NCBI GenBank assembly: GCA_003439945.1
Contig: QVRM01005503.1
Coordinates: forward strand, 1 to 64,000
DNA: 64,000 bases
Direction: 5' to 3'
Source of the DNA: Dermanyssus gallinae
Lineage: Eukaryota; Arthropoda; Arachnida; Mesostigmata; Dermanyssidae
Shown: piece after piece, positions 45,301 to 57,300 of the stretch
How the letters are laid out: each line of letters opens with the position of its first letter
Position numbering within the stretch: position 1 is the first letter of the stretch
Program-made: the position numbers and the translations under genes
Notes under the pieces: generated by a model
What the model was told of the DNA's origin: nothing
The model's database searches: none
Seen by the model: only the letters and a program-made list of their open reading frames with translations

Positions 45301-47396
45301 GCAGTCTTGTATGCTCGACGATGCATAAATGTCGCATGCGCCTGTTAACCGTCCTTGGAGCTGACACAGCTGAAAAAGAAAACCAAGCGAATCAGGTGGA
45401 GTGCCACTATTATTTGTGTTGCAGCAACGACCGCATGCGGACTAAACGCACGGGGCAGCAAAAGCGTGCACAAATCATATTATGCGGCAATGTGATAATC
45501 GATTGTATACGTAAGAACCGTACGTACCAAATGCGCATGGCGTGGGCCTTTTAAATCGGTGTCTTGGCATCGTTCTGGCGTTTTGTCGCGTACTCGCTCG
45601 TACTGTCGATTGTGCCACAGCTGGCAAAACGACGCATGTTTTTTGACGGTGATGGTTCGATTGCCTGAACATTTTAGGCTTCTCGACTGCCTCTTGAATA
45701 CACGACAAGGCACGTTCTGAACGTCGGGTTACGCTCTGTAGTGACAATAGTGCGGCAAGCAACGGTGGTAAGCGTGCTTTTTGTGAAAAATCTCTTCGGT
45801 CTGCCTGGCGGTCGGAAAAGCAGAAGTATTCGAACGTATCGCGTAAAAGCGACACGTTGCTATGTCGTTCACTCAAAATATAGTGCGTAGCGCTCGACCG
45901 AATGTGTCTGTCTATGCGACAGCGAAGACGTGCGACGGTTTTCGTGTCTCGTTTGGTGTCTTTATACCCGAGACAGGGGAGTTCCTCGCAAAGGGAAGTT
46001 CCACGTATCATATTTGTAAAAGATAGACTTGGATACAAAACAAAAATCATTTCAGAGTAATGGGAGATGCTGCTTGCTAACTGACGCGCACGAAGCAAAC
46101 CAGGGGTGAACGTAACGCAACTTGAAATTTTTGCTTTTCAAGGCGTCAAAATTTTATTTCGGATTTTCTTAATAAATTTTCTTAAAACTTCTGGCTAGTA
46201 CTCCCTAGTGGCAGCAGAAACGTGTGACATAAATGCGTAGTAAACGATTTCTTAGTAATCGGAAAAACGGTAAAAAGCGACCTGTCTTTGGTTAGGCCTA
46301 GTTCGGATATTTCACGACACCAGCCTTTGCGGTTAGACTCAAAGTCGCTTCAAGATATTATACAAAAGTGGCAAAACCCATCCTAGTGATATGCCTCCAG
46401 TAGGATCAATGTATTTTAAATTTTTTCTTGTTTTCTCGACGAACAAATTGTTCCAGAGCATACGCTTTCATTGGTATTGTTGCGCACTCACACGAACAAA
46501 CTGTGTTTTGACGCATAGACTAGTCACCAAACGCTCTGTGAAGTTCGTATCACTTCAATACGGTTAATTGTGTTTTTCACATAGAATGAACGCGTCGGTC
46601 CTCCGATTACAAACCATCCGGACAGCATTCGTGGAGGTTTGAATGTGCGTAACAGAACATCGTGCAACTGTTTTGAGACATGGAGCGTTTGCTCGTCTAG
46701 AACAAACTGTTCATTAGAAAAGCCGGGGCAAGCCCAAAGCCAGCACACCTGGTTTCGATTCATGAGCATCATTCAAGCTGTGTTTAAAATTAATCGACGC
46801 TCTGAGAACTGAATACATTTTGCAAACTTACTATCTGCTTAAGAGTCGGCTAAAACCCTCAGGCATTATTGCAGAGTGAGAGTCGCAAAAAAAACCTTAG
46901 CTTTCTATATAAAACCACTTCCTATACTGCTGCTTCTTTCTATAGTGCTCGGACAGGTAGAGCAATACAATCGTCCAAGCAACGTAAGCCGCTCTTGTTT
47001 GTGCCAGTACAGTGTAGTCCTCCTTGTCTGCCTCAGCCGAGCTGATCCGCCTGTTCTGGTTTATCGTGTCACCGGTTGGGAGCCATCGGGGTGGGGTGTT
47101 AACACCTTCAGGAGCATTCCCACACATAGTGCGTCTTGTAGTCAATGCTGACATTCCTCACCTTGGAGAATTGCGCACAGCAGTCCACAAACAAATCCCC
47201 TAGACGTGCGATTAGCCTAAGGGCTGGCTATACTCGCGTGACATAGGCAGTTGCATTCCTAGCTGCTAACAAGCTTGATAATTTTGCACAACGACAGGAG
47301 TACGTTAATCTCACCTGCCAATGTTGCCAACTATGCAGTAAGTCGGAACCTAAAACGAGTGAGGTTCACCAATTAATGCCAAGCCCTAAGCGTATG
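42324..47396. other. No supported gene
   Basis: About 5 kb without a recognised domain. A GC-richer patch at 44000-44670 has overlapping open frames on both strands (149 and 167 codons). A 207-codon minus frame lies at 45475-46098. None shows a family motif, low-complexity signature or splice context that would justify a call. Confidence 0.35.

Positions 47397-47427
<31 letters not shown>
47397..47427. repeat. (TA)n microsatellite
   Basis: A pure TA tract. Confidence 0.9.
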
Positions 47428-47429
<2 letters not shown>

Positions 47430-48548
47430 AAGATAGAGACTCACCAATATGTTTTTTCATACAAATGCACATAGCAATATAAATATGTAGTCAATCATAA
47501 GATATTGGGATAGGACATTATGCTTCGTGGACGTCTGCTAGAAGGGCCACATCTCTGCTTGGCCACCAGTGGGTGGAACCCGTAAGAAAATTCTATCGAA
47601 TAATATTTCTTAAGTTTGTTTGTTTCTAAAAGGTGTGACGAACATTCTTCCTTGGTCAAAAGGGGTGAGCGTCATGTCATTGACCTGCCTACTTTCGGCC
47701 GTGAGGGACTCCGAGGGTTCTAAGATGCGTAAGAGGCCGGAGGATCTGAAACCCCTGCCGAACGTCTCCTTAGCTGAGATTTGAGCATTGCCCGGCGCTG
47801 ACGCCACACTAGAGGCCATGGTGACCCATCTTGTCACCAGGTTGTTTACACTAGCACAGGTAGGCATTGAATGTAAAAACCAGATTGCGGGCCAGCTAAA
47901 GTTACAAACATTTTTAAGGAGACTGTTTGTCCTTGGCCAACTGCGATACAAGTGGAGTCGTCGTCGTCAAAGACCGTGGTTATCATGGCATTATGTAGAG
48001 CAAGCACCGGAGAACTCAACAGCGACGACCTTTAGACAGGCCGGCCTCTTGCTGAATCATCAAGAACCTGATTAAGCGCAGACGAGAATATATTTAGTCG
48101 TTCAAACTGTCACTTATAGTAGTATATTATGCAAAAGACCATAGGTTAGTTCACTCAGACTTGTCGCCCTAGGCGTACGGTGGTGCATTGTAGCAATTGG
48201 CACTCTCCGACCAAATAAGCGAGAAATCACGCGCGTTGATGCCTGCTATATCTTTGCTACACCTAGAGCGGCTGCTTTAGATAGACGCATCCGTATCCAG
48301 TTAGTTTTTAATACATTTTCGTGTTTGTAAAGCGTGTGTACAATTTAAAAAAAAACTCTGTTTGTAACTTTCTAAAACATGGTAAGTGGCCTGAGAGAGC
48401 CAGCTTACAAGTATAAACTTAATTTAGTCAACTTGACGTTATCGGTAACAGGAAGGAGGTGACAACGATTGACCGTTTTCGATATGAGTTGCCACTGGTA
48501 ATGCTAGTAGTGTAAATGTCTTTTAATTGAAATTTCGAACACAAAAGT

Positions 48549-48550
<2 letters not shown>
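47428..48550. other. No recognised gene
   Basis: Overlapping frames at 47610-48075 on both strands have no motif. Otherwise AT-rich. Confidence 0.35.

Positions 48551-48582
<32 letters not shown>
48551..48582. repeat. (TA)n microsatellite
   Basis: A pure TA tract. Confidence 0.9.
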
Positions 48583-48587
<5 letters not shown>

Positions 48588-51500
48588 GGTTTACATTAGG
48601 GAGAGATAGCCTTCTTTGGATAATGTAGCGGAACGTAGGGCAACCCACACCGTCGGTAGATAAAGATGGGCCAGAAATAAGACAACCCGTACTACTGGCA
48701 TTAGTTTGCTTCGTATATCGTCGCTATTTTTCGTGCGAAGATTTTATAGGGGTGCTTCCGGCCACGACATTACATGCACGTACGTAAGCATTCTGCTGGA
48801 GCAAAACCAAAAAAAAGTTTAGAAAAGCCTATCCTGGTTATCCTAATTATATGACTCTATTGACTGAGTACCACAACACCAATGGCATCTCAAGGGCATG
48901 GACAATAAACTGATTACATATTTAGGTATTATTGGCTAGAGGCATTATACGTAGCAAAGGCTGGCACGTATACGAGTGCCACATACTTTCAAGTTATTTC
49001 AAGTGATAGTTAATTACATCTCGCTGTAACACTTAAATGTCACTTAACAAGCGGAGACATTTGTCTGTGCAATTATGTTACAATAAAAAGGCTACCCGTA
49101 TTATAAAGAACTTCTATTAAGTTTGAGCTGGTCCGCGTTTAATCAAAAGCGTTGGCCAATGACACGATTGACTGATTGCAATGCAGGAGTCGTACGGTGT
49201 GGTTTGCATGCCCAGGCTTGCAATACAAGTCCCAGAAGGCTTCTACGGCAGAAACGGTTGAATCAGTATTGCAAGAGGTGGGCTTTTCAACTATGTTAAG
49301 ACAAGCCAACGTTACGCTTCCAGTTCACACGAAAAAACGACCCAATGAAGTGACCCTTCTACCGTTCAAAAGCTACAAAAAGAAAACGTCTTGTTCAGAG
49401 CGCGACAACATCAGCAACAATTTGAAGGATCTTATGATTTCTTACATGAACAGAAGAAGATTGTGCCGCGAAATCAAAAGCACTCGAGGCACACAAATAC
49501 TGAACTCTGAAAAGGCCTACGCTATCAAAGTCTACAAATAGTAATTTGTTTAATATACTTATACTCAGTATACATAATAAAGTCGCAATTAACTTGTGCA
49601 CTGTTTGCATTGTCATACTGTCCTTCAAAAGAGGCAGTCTAGTGGTTTCTACAACAGGGCCGGGCACGCTGATGCGTGAAACTTAGTACGCGCTTGCTAG
49701 CACCAATGCACAGCGAACACAGATGTGTTCTCGTATACTGATTGTGGAATTGTGTGTTTAATAGAACATGTGATAATTGTCATAAACGACGTATCTGGTA
49801 TAAATATGGTCATCTGGTGTATATCTGGTATAGTTTTGCACTGCGTCGTGTATATGTGCATTGAATGTCGTCTCTGTATAGTGCAGCCGATTAGCTCAAT
49901 ATATCAGAAGGAGTTGACAAGCAGCAAAAACACTGCAATTTAAGAAACGATTTAAAAGTGATACGCATTTGAAACACACAGCAGTATGTGTAGACCGACA
50001 AACAGTTTTCCCGCGAAATTTTGGCGGTGGATATCAACAACTGGACCTTTTTACAATAAAACGTGTTTTCCATAACGCCCTTCTATTGACACACCTTGTG
50101 TGAAAGCCGTAGTGTATATAGCCTATTCTATTAAAAGTAATTGCCAACAGAACATTGGTGTGGATATTGTATACTAGAGCTTACGGCTATGCTTAAAAAA
50201 GAGATATATTGTATATTTCGCATTACGTTTGCATTTTAAAATAGCATATATATTTTTTTTTTATAGTCGTCATTATATAAACTTTGAACACGGCAGGGAC
50301 CATTCAAATCATGCAAAAAGGTGCAGATTGCCGATGCATCTGGCAGCTCGCTGCGTGGTATTTAACACCCCTCTGGGATCAGAACCAACAACGACAATGA
50401 TCGCCGACTTGGTGAAATCCTTGAGTACAGCACAACAAGTAATGGCAGTCATGCACAACGCACTTTATATATATATATTCCTTATAAACAATGTCAATAA
50501 TAATTACTTTTATTTGCATGCCTGTACTATATTACCAAGGTGAACCAATTGCGTACTTTCTCCTCCTCTCACTTAGTTTCTGCGTTCCGCGCTATAAGCT
50601 TTTGACGATCGAATCTCATCGTAAGTATTGGCCGTATGCCGCGTATCGTTTTCGTACTCTTCGTCTCCCTCTTCCCAAGCTTCCGCTCCGCTATCCGATT
50701 TGCTTCTTGAAGGCGCTAGGCTCTCACATACAGATGCATACATGCTTACACAGAGTACTTACAGAAGATCAAGAAAGTCAAACAGTCCTGTCTTTCATCA
50801 GTGCAGTTTCCTTTGGCCCGCCGCGTCCATGTGAATGCTTGGGGGCAGTAACATGTGTGTTTGTCTGCATACCCATCGGGTAGGGGGGGAGATGGGCTCC
50901 CAGAGGCATGCGCCTGCGTCTCAGCGTGTGTGTATACATCATTGCTTATCAACTTTTCACCAGCCGCGTCACCAATTCCTTTTGGCCTCAATCCATAGCA
51001 ATGCCGCCGCCGCTGTCTGATTATCCTCTGCGGCTCTCGAAGTCGCCCCGCTGTTCGACTTTTCCGACCAACCAACAGCCGCCGGACTTACACAGCCAGC
51101 CCGCCGGTTTCCCGCGCTGGTTAGTTGGGGACACGCTCAGTTCAGTATTTCTTCGTGTCGCTTCGGCGCAGGTTGGTGCCCCTGTCGGTTGACATATACA
51201 TGCGTTCTCTAATTCATGGCCAGCGTGCATTGCGTACTTGCAAGAAGTCAGCAATCGTCTGTGTTTGTGTACGTTTCATTCTTTTTTCGGGCCCGAGCTT
51301 TAGCGTTTCTATGGCAATTTCCCTCCCAGCCCACGATCAGCTTGATTTGAGCTTTCATCGTTGTGCACATACTACATAGCAAATTGCTGTGGTCATCCGT
51401 GGCGCATGCGCGCGGTCTGTATCTCTGCAGCTAAATTTGTCTCGTTCTTGTCGACATACTGTCGACATATGCCGCCATGGATTCACCACGGCATTACGTT

Positions 51501-52261
51501 AGCTACTTCCCTAAACAGGGCTCAAAATACCTTTGCGGTGACTCTGATTGAAGCGAAGCACACACGAGAGAAAAAGGCCGCGCTCTCAAACACTCCCGCG
51601 TCACCAGCAGTAGCGTTTGAGATATGCCAGCGAGATAGGGAGAGAAAGGGCCTTGCAGTGAGATCTAGCAGACATTTTCACACAAGCTGCGTGTTGCTTG
51701 ACTTTGAGACAACTTTGAACGCGGGCTATGTCTACGGGTACACATTTTTACAAAAGCAAAGAGAAAAACTTAGAGCTTCATGCTAGTAGCGTCTGCGAGC
51801 GAGAGCACTGATACGTGACAATGTACGTGTAACGATTTTAATACTAATTTCTAATAATAATAATAATAATAATTCGTCATAATGCACGAAAGTCGTGGCG
51901 ACAGTAACAACAGGTTTGTAGATATTGGTTCTTAGCAAAATACGAGCACACATTCACTCGCAAACGATACTACTTGGCACGAGACGGTACGACTATTACA
52001 TGAGTCACTGCAAAACTCCAGAGGACAAAAGACGGGCCGGGCTGTCAAGACGAGATGATTATCTAGCAGAGCTGCCCGTCCAGGCGAATTGTCACCTATT
52101 AAGCATACGATTCCTGAGTCAACCGTGTACGGGATGTTTGCACTGCGGTTACACATATTTAGCCATAACGTTGTAAGTCTGTTTACTAATTTTTTTAATT
52201 AAATTATTTGGCATATAAGCAAATATACACGGGGACTCTTAAATGTGTTTGCCATCTCTTT

Positions 52262-52262
<1 letters not shown>
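48583..52262. other. No recognised gene
   Basis: A 121-codon plus frame (49176-49541) and a 141-codon plus frame (51361-51786) show no domain. A short TAA tract lies at 51853-51872. CGCCGCCGC occurs near 51004. Confidence 0.35.

Positions 52263-52331
<69 letters not shown>
52263..52331. repeat. (TA)n microsatellite, left flank of second palindromic element
   Basis: About 70 bp of TA directly abuts the CAGGGTGTG end of the element at 52332. Confidence 0.9.
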
Positions 52332-52334
<3 letters not shown>

Positions 52335-52722
52335 GGTGTGACTAGAAGGTTTTTAAAGCGATGCATAGAATTGTAGAGCTCGTTAAAGCAAACATTTTTT
52401 TCAATAGAACATGATCTCTAAGACGTCTTGTTTCGGAGTGAGAGTGAAATTACTACAATTTGTGACAATGGTGTTTTTGTCCGACATAGGAGCACAAAAT
52501 GTGCTGTTGCGAGACAACCAGTCCTCCTAGACAGAAACTAAGCACACGTTCGTGTTTGTGATAAAATTCTGCTCCATCAGAAGAATATGCAGGCCGGTCA
52601 GAAGACGCGACACGGTCGCTTAGAAGAGAATTCGCCAAAAATGAAGTTCTTTATTAACGTTCACGCCAAATACTTCCAAATCATACCCCTACAACCACTT
52701 ACAGCGCTAAAAACCGACATAC
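52332..52722 (+). repeat. Left inverted arm, about 391 bp
   Basis: Reverse complement of 53512-53901 with a few substitutions and a net one-base difference. Just inside it, at 52730-52746, AAGGCTTGTTAAAATCGGG is an inverted scrap matching the PDLTSL coding region of the transposase in the 3.3 kb element. Confidence 0.8.
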
Positions 52723-52797
52723 GCATAAATAAGGCTTGTTAAAATCGGGTAAAAAAGCCGACAAACTTTTTGACTTACCTAATCTTCCTAAGTCCCA

Positions 52798-53293
52798 TTT
52801 TTGGGCAAGGGAGAACCCGCATAAGACTCGCCAGCGTGAACGCCAGAGTCGTTTCTCCATGAATGTGTGGGCTGGCATGGTTAACAACTACCTCATAGGC
52901 CCACACATATTTCCTAACAGGTTGGGTGGAGAAGCATACCTTAAATTCCTGCGTGAAACATTACCAGGACTGTTGGAAGGCGTTCCAGAAGGTGTTCGCG
53001 AGAGGATGTGGTTCCAGCACTACGGAGCGCCACCGCACTCCACCACTCCGGTGCGCGATTACCTCAACGAGACCTTCGAGGATGGGTGGATTGGCCGGGG
53101 CGGGCCGATCGCTTGGCCACCGCGATCGCCTGATTTTTTTCTTTGGGGTCACCTAAAGAATCTAGTCTACAGGACTCCCGTCGAATCATGTGAGGAGCTG
53201 GTCACCAGAATAAACCTCGCTGCTGGTGCTGTTCGCCTGGCATATTCCAAAAAGTCCAACAAAATCTCTGCAGGCGCTACTAAAAGTGTATAG
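52798..53293 (+). pseudogene. Truncated, catalytically dead mariner-like transposase
   Basis: The open frame (from 52736) aligns with the 3.3 kb transposase from FWARENPHKTRQRERQSRF onward: SMNVWAGMVNNYLIGPHIF, ERMWFQHYGAPPHS, DYLNETFEDGWIGRGGPIAW and PRSPDFFLWGHLKNLVYRTP. The N-terminal helix-turn-helix regions and the first catalytic Asp are absent. The second catalytic Asp is Tyr (TAC at 53021). A deletion after SPD removes the LTxLD residues with the third Asp. An AATAAA lies about 40 bases after the stop, in the same place as in the larger element. Confidence 0.8.
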
Positions 53294-53511
53294 AGGCCGG
53301 GGGAGACACGTTCGAGTCGGAACTGTAAGAAAATAAATAGTGGTGTGTCTTTTTACTAGAGCTCTGACGAGTGGTTTATCTGTGCAGGTAATTCATGCAT
53401 GCACTCAATATCGACATGCCCTCCGAAAACTCGTAATTACTCCGCAACCACAGCTCGCATTGACACATATTTGGTACCAAGATTATCGCCGTTGAATTGC
53501 CCATTAGCTGA

Positions 53512-53898
53512 GTATGTCCGTTTTTAGCGCTGTGAGTGGTTGTAGGGTTATGATTTTGAAGCATTTGGCGTGAACGTTAATAAAGAACTTCATTTTTGGC
53601 GAATTCTCTTCTAAGCGACCGTGTCGCGTCTTCTGACCGGCCTTGCATATCCTTCATGGAGCAGAATTTTATCACAAACACGAACGTGGGCTTAGTTTCT
53701 GTCTAGGAGAACTGGTTGTCTCGCGACAGCACATTTTGTGCTCCTATGTCGGACAAAAACAACATTGTCACAAATTGTAGTAATTTCACTCTCACTCCGA
53801 AACAAGACGTCTTAGAGACCATGTTCTATTGGAAAAAATATGTGCTTTAACGAGCTCTATAATTCTATGCGTCGCTTTAAAAACTTTCCAGTCACACC

Positions 53899-53901
<3 letters not shown>
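53512..53901 (+). repeat. Right inverted arm, about 391 bp
   Basis: Mirror of 52332-52722, ending CACACCCTG next to a TA tract. About 220 bp of unique 3' flank separates it from the transposase stop. Confidence 0.8.

Positions 53902-53958
<57 letters not shown>
53902..53958. repeat. (TA)n microsatellite, right flank of second palindromic element
   Basis: A TA tract directly follows the element end. Confidence 0.9.
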
Positions 53959-54244
53959 AACACCTGGAAATAAAACCAATTTTTAAAGTTCTACATAATT
54001 TCCACCAATTTCTACTCAATCAGAAATTCATGAGCCAGAAGGACCCGTGCTTCTTTTTTCGTCCTGTAACACATGACGAGGTACTCATCAAGGGTAAGAC
54101 GGAGGTAGTCTATTTCATGTGAGTCTGAAATAGTTTTACATCAAACTTTGGAACAACTTGGCACCCATTATGTTCTTCACAAACCAATCAACCATGATAG
54201 CACTATACGGCAGTGGGTGCGATTGTTAACTCATACTCTACTAC
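53959..54244. other. No recognisable feature
   Basis: Short unassigned spacer. Confidence 0.3.
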
Positions 54245-54395
54245 GTAGGAAAATGCAATAACATATATGTTTTGGAAAATTCAATAACATATATGTTTTG
54301 GAAAATTCAATAACATATATAGTTGGAAAATGCAATAGCATATATAATTGGAAAATTGCAATAGCATATATATTTGGGAAAATGCAATAACATAC
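54245..54395 (+). repeat. Minisatellite, about 24-27 bp unit, six copies
   Basis: Six imperfect tandem copies of a unit like GGAAAATGCAATAACATATA followed by a few variable bases (TGTTTT, TAGTT, TAATT, TATTTG). Confidence 0.85.
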
Positions 54396-57300
54396 ATATA
54401 CGACCGCATATATTCGGGCGTCTGCCCCTGTATTGCTTTGACATTATTTCAAAACATATATGTGTCTCTATGAACGCGCAATATCTCTGTGAACGTATGT
54501 GTTCATGTATGTAAAGTATGTATGACGTGTATGTTTGTCTCTATGTATGCAATTCTATACGCTTGTTGTCACAACGACACAATGGGCGGAGTGCATATGT
54601 GACCGGCCAGAGAAGATAGAACCAAACAAGAGAGATCGAAGAGAGAGCGAAGCGAAACTGACAGAACATTCAGACCTAACTGGCTTTTGTCGTCGCGAAG
54701 CACAAATGCGTGTCGGAGTCCGTGAATACACGCGTGCACACCCACTCCAAAATAGCCCAATAAAGACGGATTTGTTGCCGGCGCCAGCCTGAGGGCTGGG
54801 CTGCATCCACGGGGGTCCAGGGCCTGTCGGAATGTCGAGGACGGCGTGCTTAGTGGGGTTTTTGAGTTACACTAGGTGTTCTTGCGCAACACTTCCCCGT
54901 CCGGCTTCTGGAGTGCTCAACCTCAGATGCGATCTCGAGTGTGCGGCACTATTTCTTATGTTCGAGCATATAACTAATGTAACTGCAGCATTCTAGAACG
55001 AAATATGACACGCTTCCGTGGTGGTACACTTGAGTTCCGTGCTAGGTCATTCCACACTGTAACGACGATTTGCTGCTACAGCCCACAAACGGCCCACAGA
55101 AAAGTGCTACATTTCCGAGCGAAATCAGAAACGTTCTACCTAGAGCAAGTAGCGGAAAATTCTACGTACAAAAGTCTTACATGAGAACAGAAGCCGAAAA
55201 CATCTCTTACCTAGTCCTGCAAGGCAGATACCTAACATGCATTCCGGGAGTCACGCGCACACACCGACGAGAGTCTAACCATGAGTGGGTGGAAAAGACG
55301 TACGGATAAATCATCGAGATCGAGATTGAGCATACACTTGGTTATCGAAATAAAGAAAAAGTACATACATGCGTTTATAGAGATCGATGCGTTTCTTAAG
55401 ATGCGGATAGAACATACATGCATTCATCAAGACACAGATACAACTTGCACACGTTTATAGTGTCTTTTAACTTTTTAATACATTTATACAGAATTTGCAC
55501 GCCTTCATAGAGATGCAAATAGAACGTACTTTCGTTCAGATAGTTAAGATATAAGTAGGTAGATGCGTACGCATCTCCTTTATATCTTCATGCACACGCC
55601 CACGTGCTTGGACACAGACAAAGACAAAAGAGACCCGGTGCGATTGTGGATGAACCCTTGTGACTCGGCGATATTGAAGCTCGTCGATTAGAGCGATGAA
55701 TCATGCAGCCTGGCGGACGGGTAGTCATCCCACAAACGCCGCCACCAACGTGGGCGGCAGCTGCCCGTGGTTCTGTTGGATCGATGTGGCGAAACGCGGC
55801 GAATGATGACTTTGACCGTTGCCCTCGTCGGAGGGCAGGATGTCGCCGCCTCAGACGCCCCGGGGCGGCAGGTAGAAGCGGATTCGAAAGCGACTAAAGA
55901 CTCGGCGCTCCCCAGCCTCAGTTCCGACGTGCTGAAATCACAACAGTACGATCAGAGGATCGTATGAAGGACGATACGACCGGCACCTCACTGAGGCGCC
56001 AGCTGCTATAGGTAGCCGATGTCAAGCCGACGGGCGGAGGCTTGCTTTGTTTACACAGTGAGCTGACAGAGCGGGAGGCAGTCATATCGCCATATATATC
56101 GTCACTTTTTATCAACGTCGATGATGATGATGATGATTGTTGTCGTTGTTGGCATCTTTGTGCTTGAGGTTGGTGGTGCTGCTGTTGTTGTTGTTGTTGT
56201 TGTTGCTATTTACTAAATCGAGCTGACGTAGGTTGTTCAAACACGTGAGTTTGCGCACAGATCAACAAGCATAATTTACTTGCTTGTGACTGACTGACGA
56301 GATGCAAGCCAGTGCATGCAATATCCGTATGTTGGGCAAGCGTTCAGTAGTGGTAGCGGTGGCAGCACGAATTAACTACAGAAAAAAACACCTGCTGCAA
56401 TTTCAGAAGCAAAACAACGACGGCAACAACATCAATGACGACATACACAAACAGAGAAGATGATTCCTGCATGCGAGACCTGATTGGTTTTGCGCGTTGG
56501 GCACAAAGAAACACAGGACAAATACCTCAGATACAAAGACGATGGTCAACCTTTTCTGTCGCCTCGTACCTAGAATTTCTCAGTTTGCATATGATGAAGT
56601 TAAATCATATACGAAGATGGCAAGTGCTTGCAAATGTACCATTTCACACGCAGGGTCGGTTCGGCCAAAGTAAGCATCAAGTGGGCTGCCTTTGGTGTCC
56701 ATGAAGCAAAAGCGTTGCATTCTACACGTTCCGTCAAAGCTAGTTCGAAACTACAATGGGCCCGCGTAATCAAAAGCACGCTTAAATTGCCGCAATCAAT
56801 TTTCTGTCAAATTTATCTAAATTAGTATTTAAGTATGTAATTTTTTTCATCTAAAGAACACGCAATGTTATTGTAACGTAGATATGATATACTAGAAGAA
56901 TGTTTGATATATAGATGCATATATTTTTTCTGCTATATATTTCAGCCCGCAGAGGTTATATAAGCACACTGAACGGATTTAATGGAACATCTCTTAAAGA
57001 CAGATCGTTATGTGGAGGCAATAGGCAGCAAATCGTGCGCTCAGCCATCCATTCCTATACTCGTAGCACTTCCACAGCCTGGCTTTCATAACACAGTGGG
57101 TCAATGTCTGCCATCTTATTCTTCCACTCAGAGGTGCGTCTGTTGAAAGGCACCGTAGTCTTTTGTAGGTCCTCAACAAATTGCGGAAACGACACCAGTG
57201 ACTAGAGTAGCCTTTTGAGGCCGGTGTGGTTTTTAGGGCCCTATTCAGAAAACTGGCCTTGATTTAGTCAAGCGCCCTAAAGTTTAACTTATATAATTGC

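Larger units (their letters stand above)
52332..53901 (+). mobile_element. Second palindromic Tc1/mariner-type element, deleted
   Basis: This 1,570-bp element starts CAGGGTGTGACTAGAAGG; its other end reads CCAGTCACACCCTG. Inverted arms of about 391 bp (52332-52722 and 53512-53901) match with scattered differences. Their layout resembles the first element: CAGGGTGT end, AGAGCTCG, GGAGTGAG, CATAG, ACAAAAT and ACCAGTC in the same order. TA flanks both sides, inside TA microsatellites. The centre holds the C-terminal half of a related transposase. It is a diverged, internally deleted member of the 3327-6220 family and cannot make active transposase. Confidence 0.82.

Noticed and set aside
45475..46098. 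207-codon minus-strand frame
   Set aside because: Longest non-repeat, non-transposon frame, but shows no motif, signal peptide or splice context. Chance is a sufficient explanation.
55767..55967. Possible first exon in a GC-richer patch
   Set aside because: A donor-like site is present, but no acceptor, partner exon or homology is visible.
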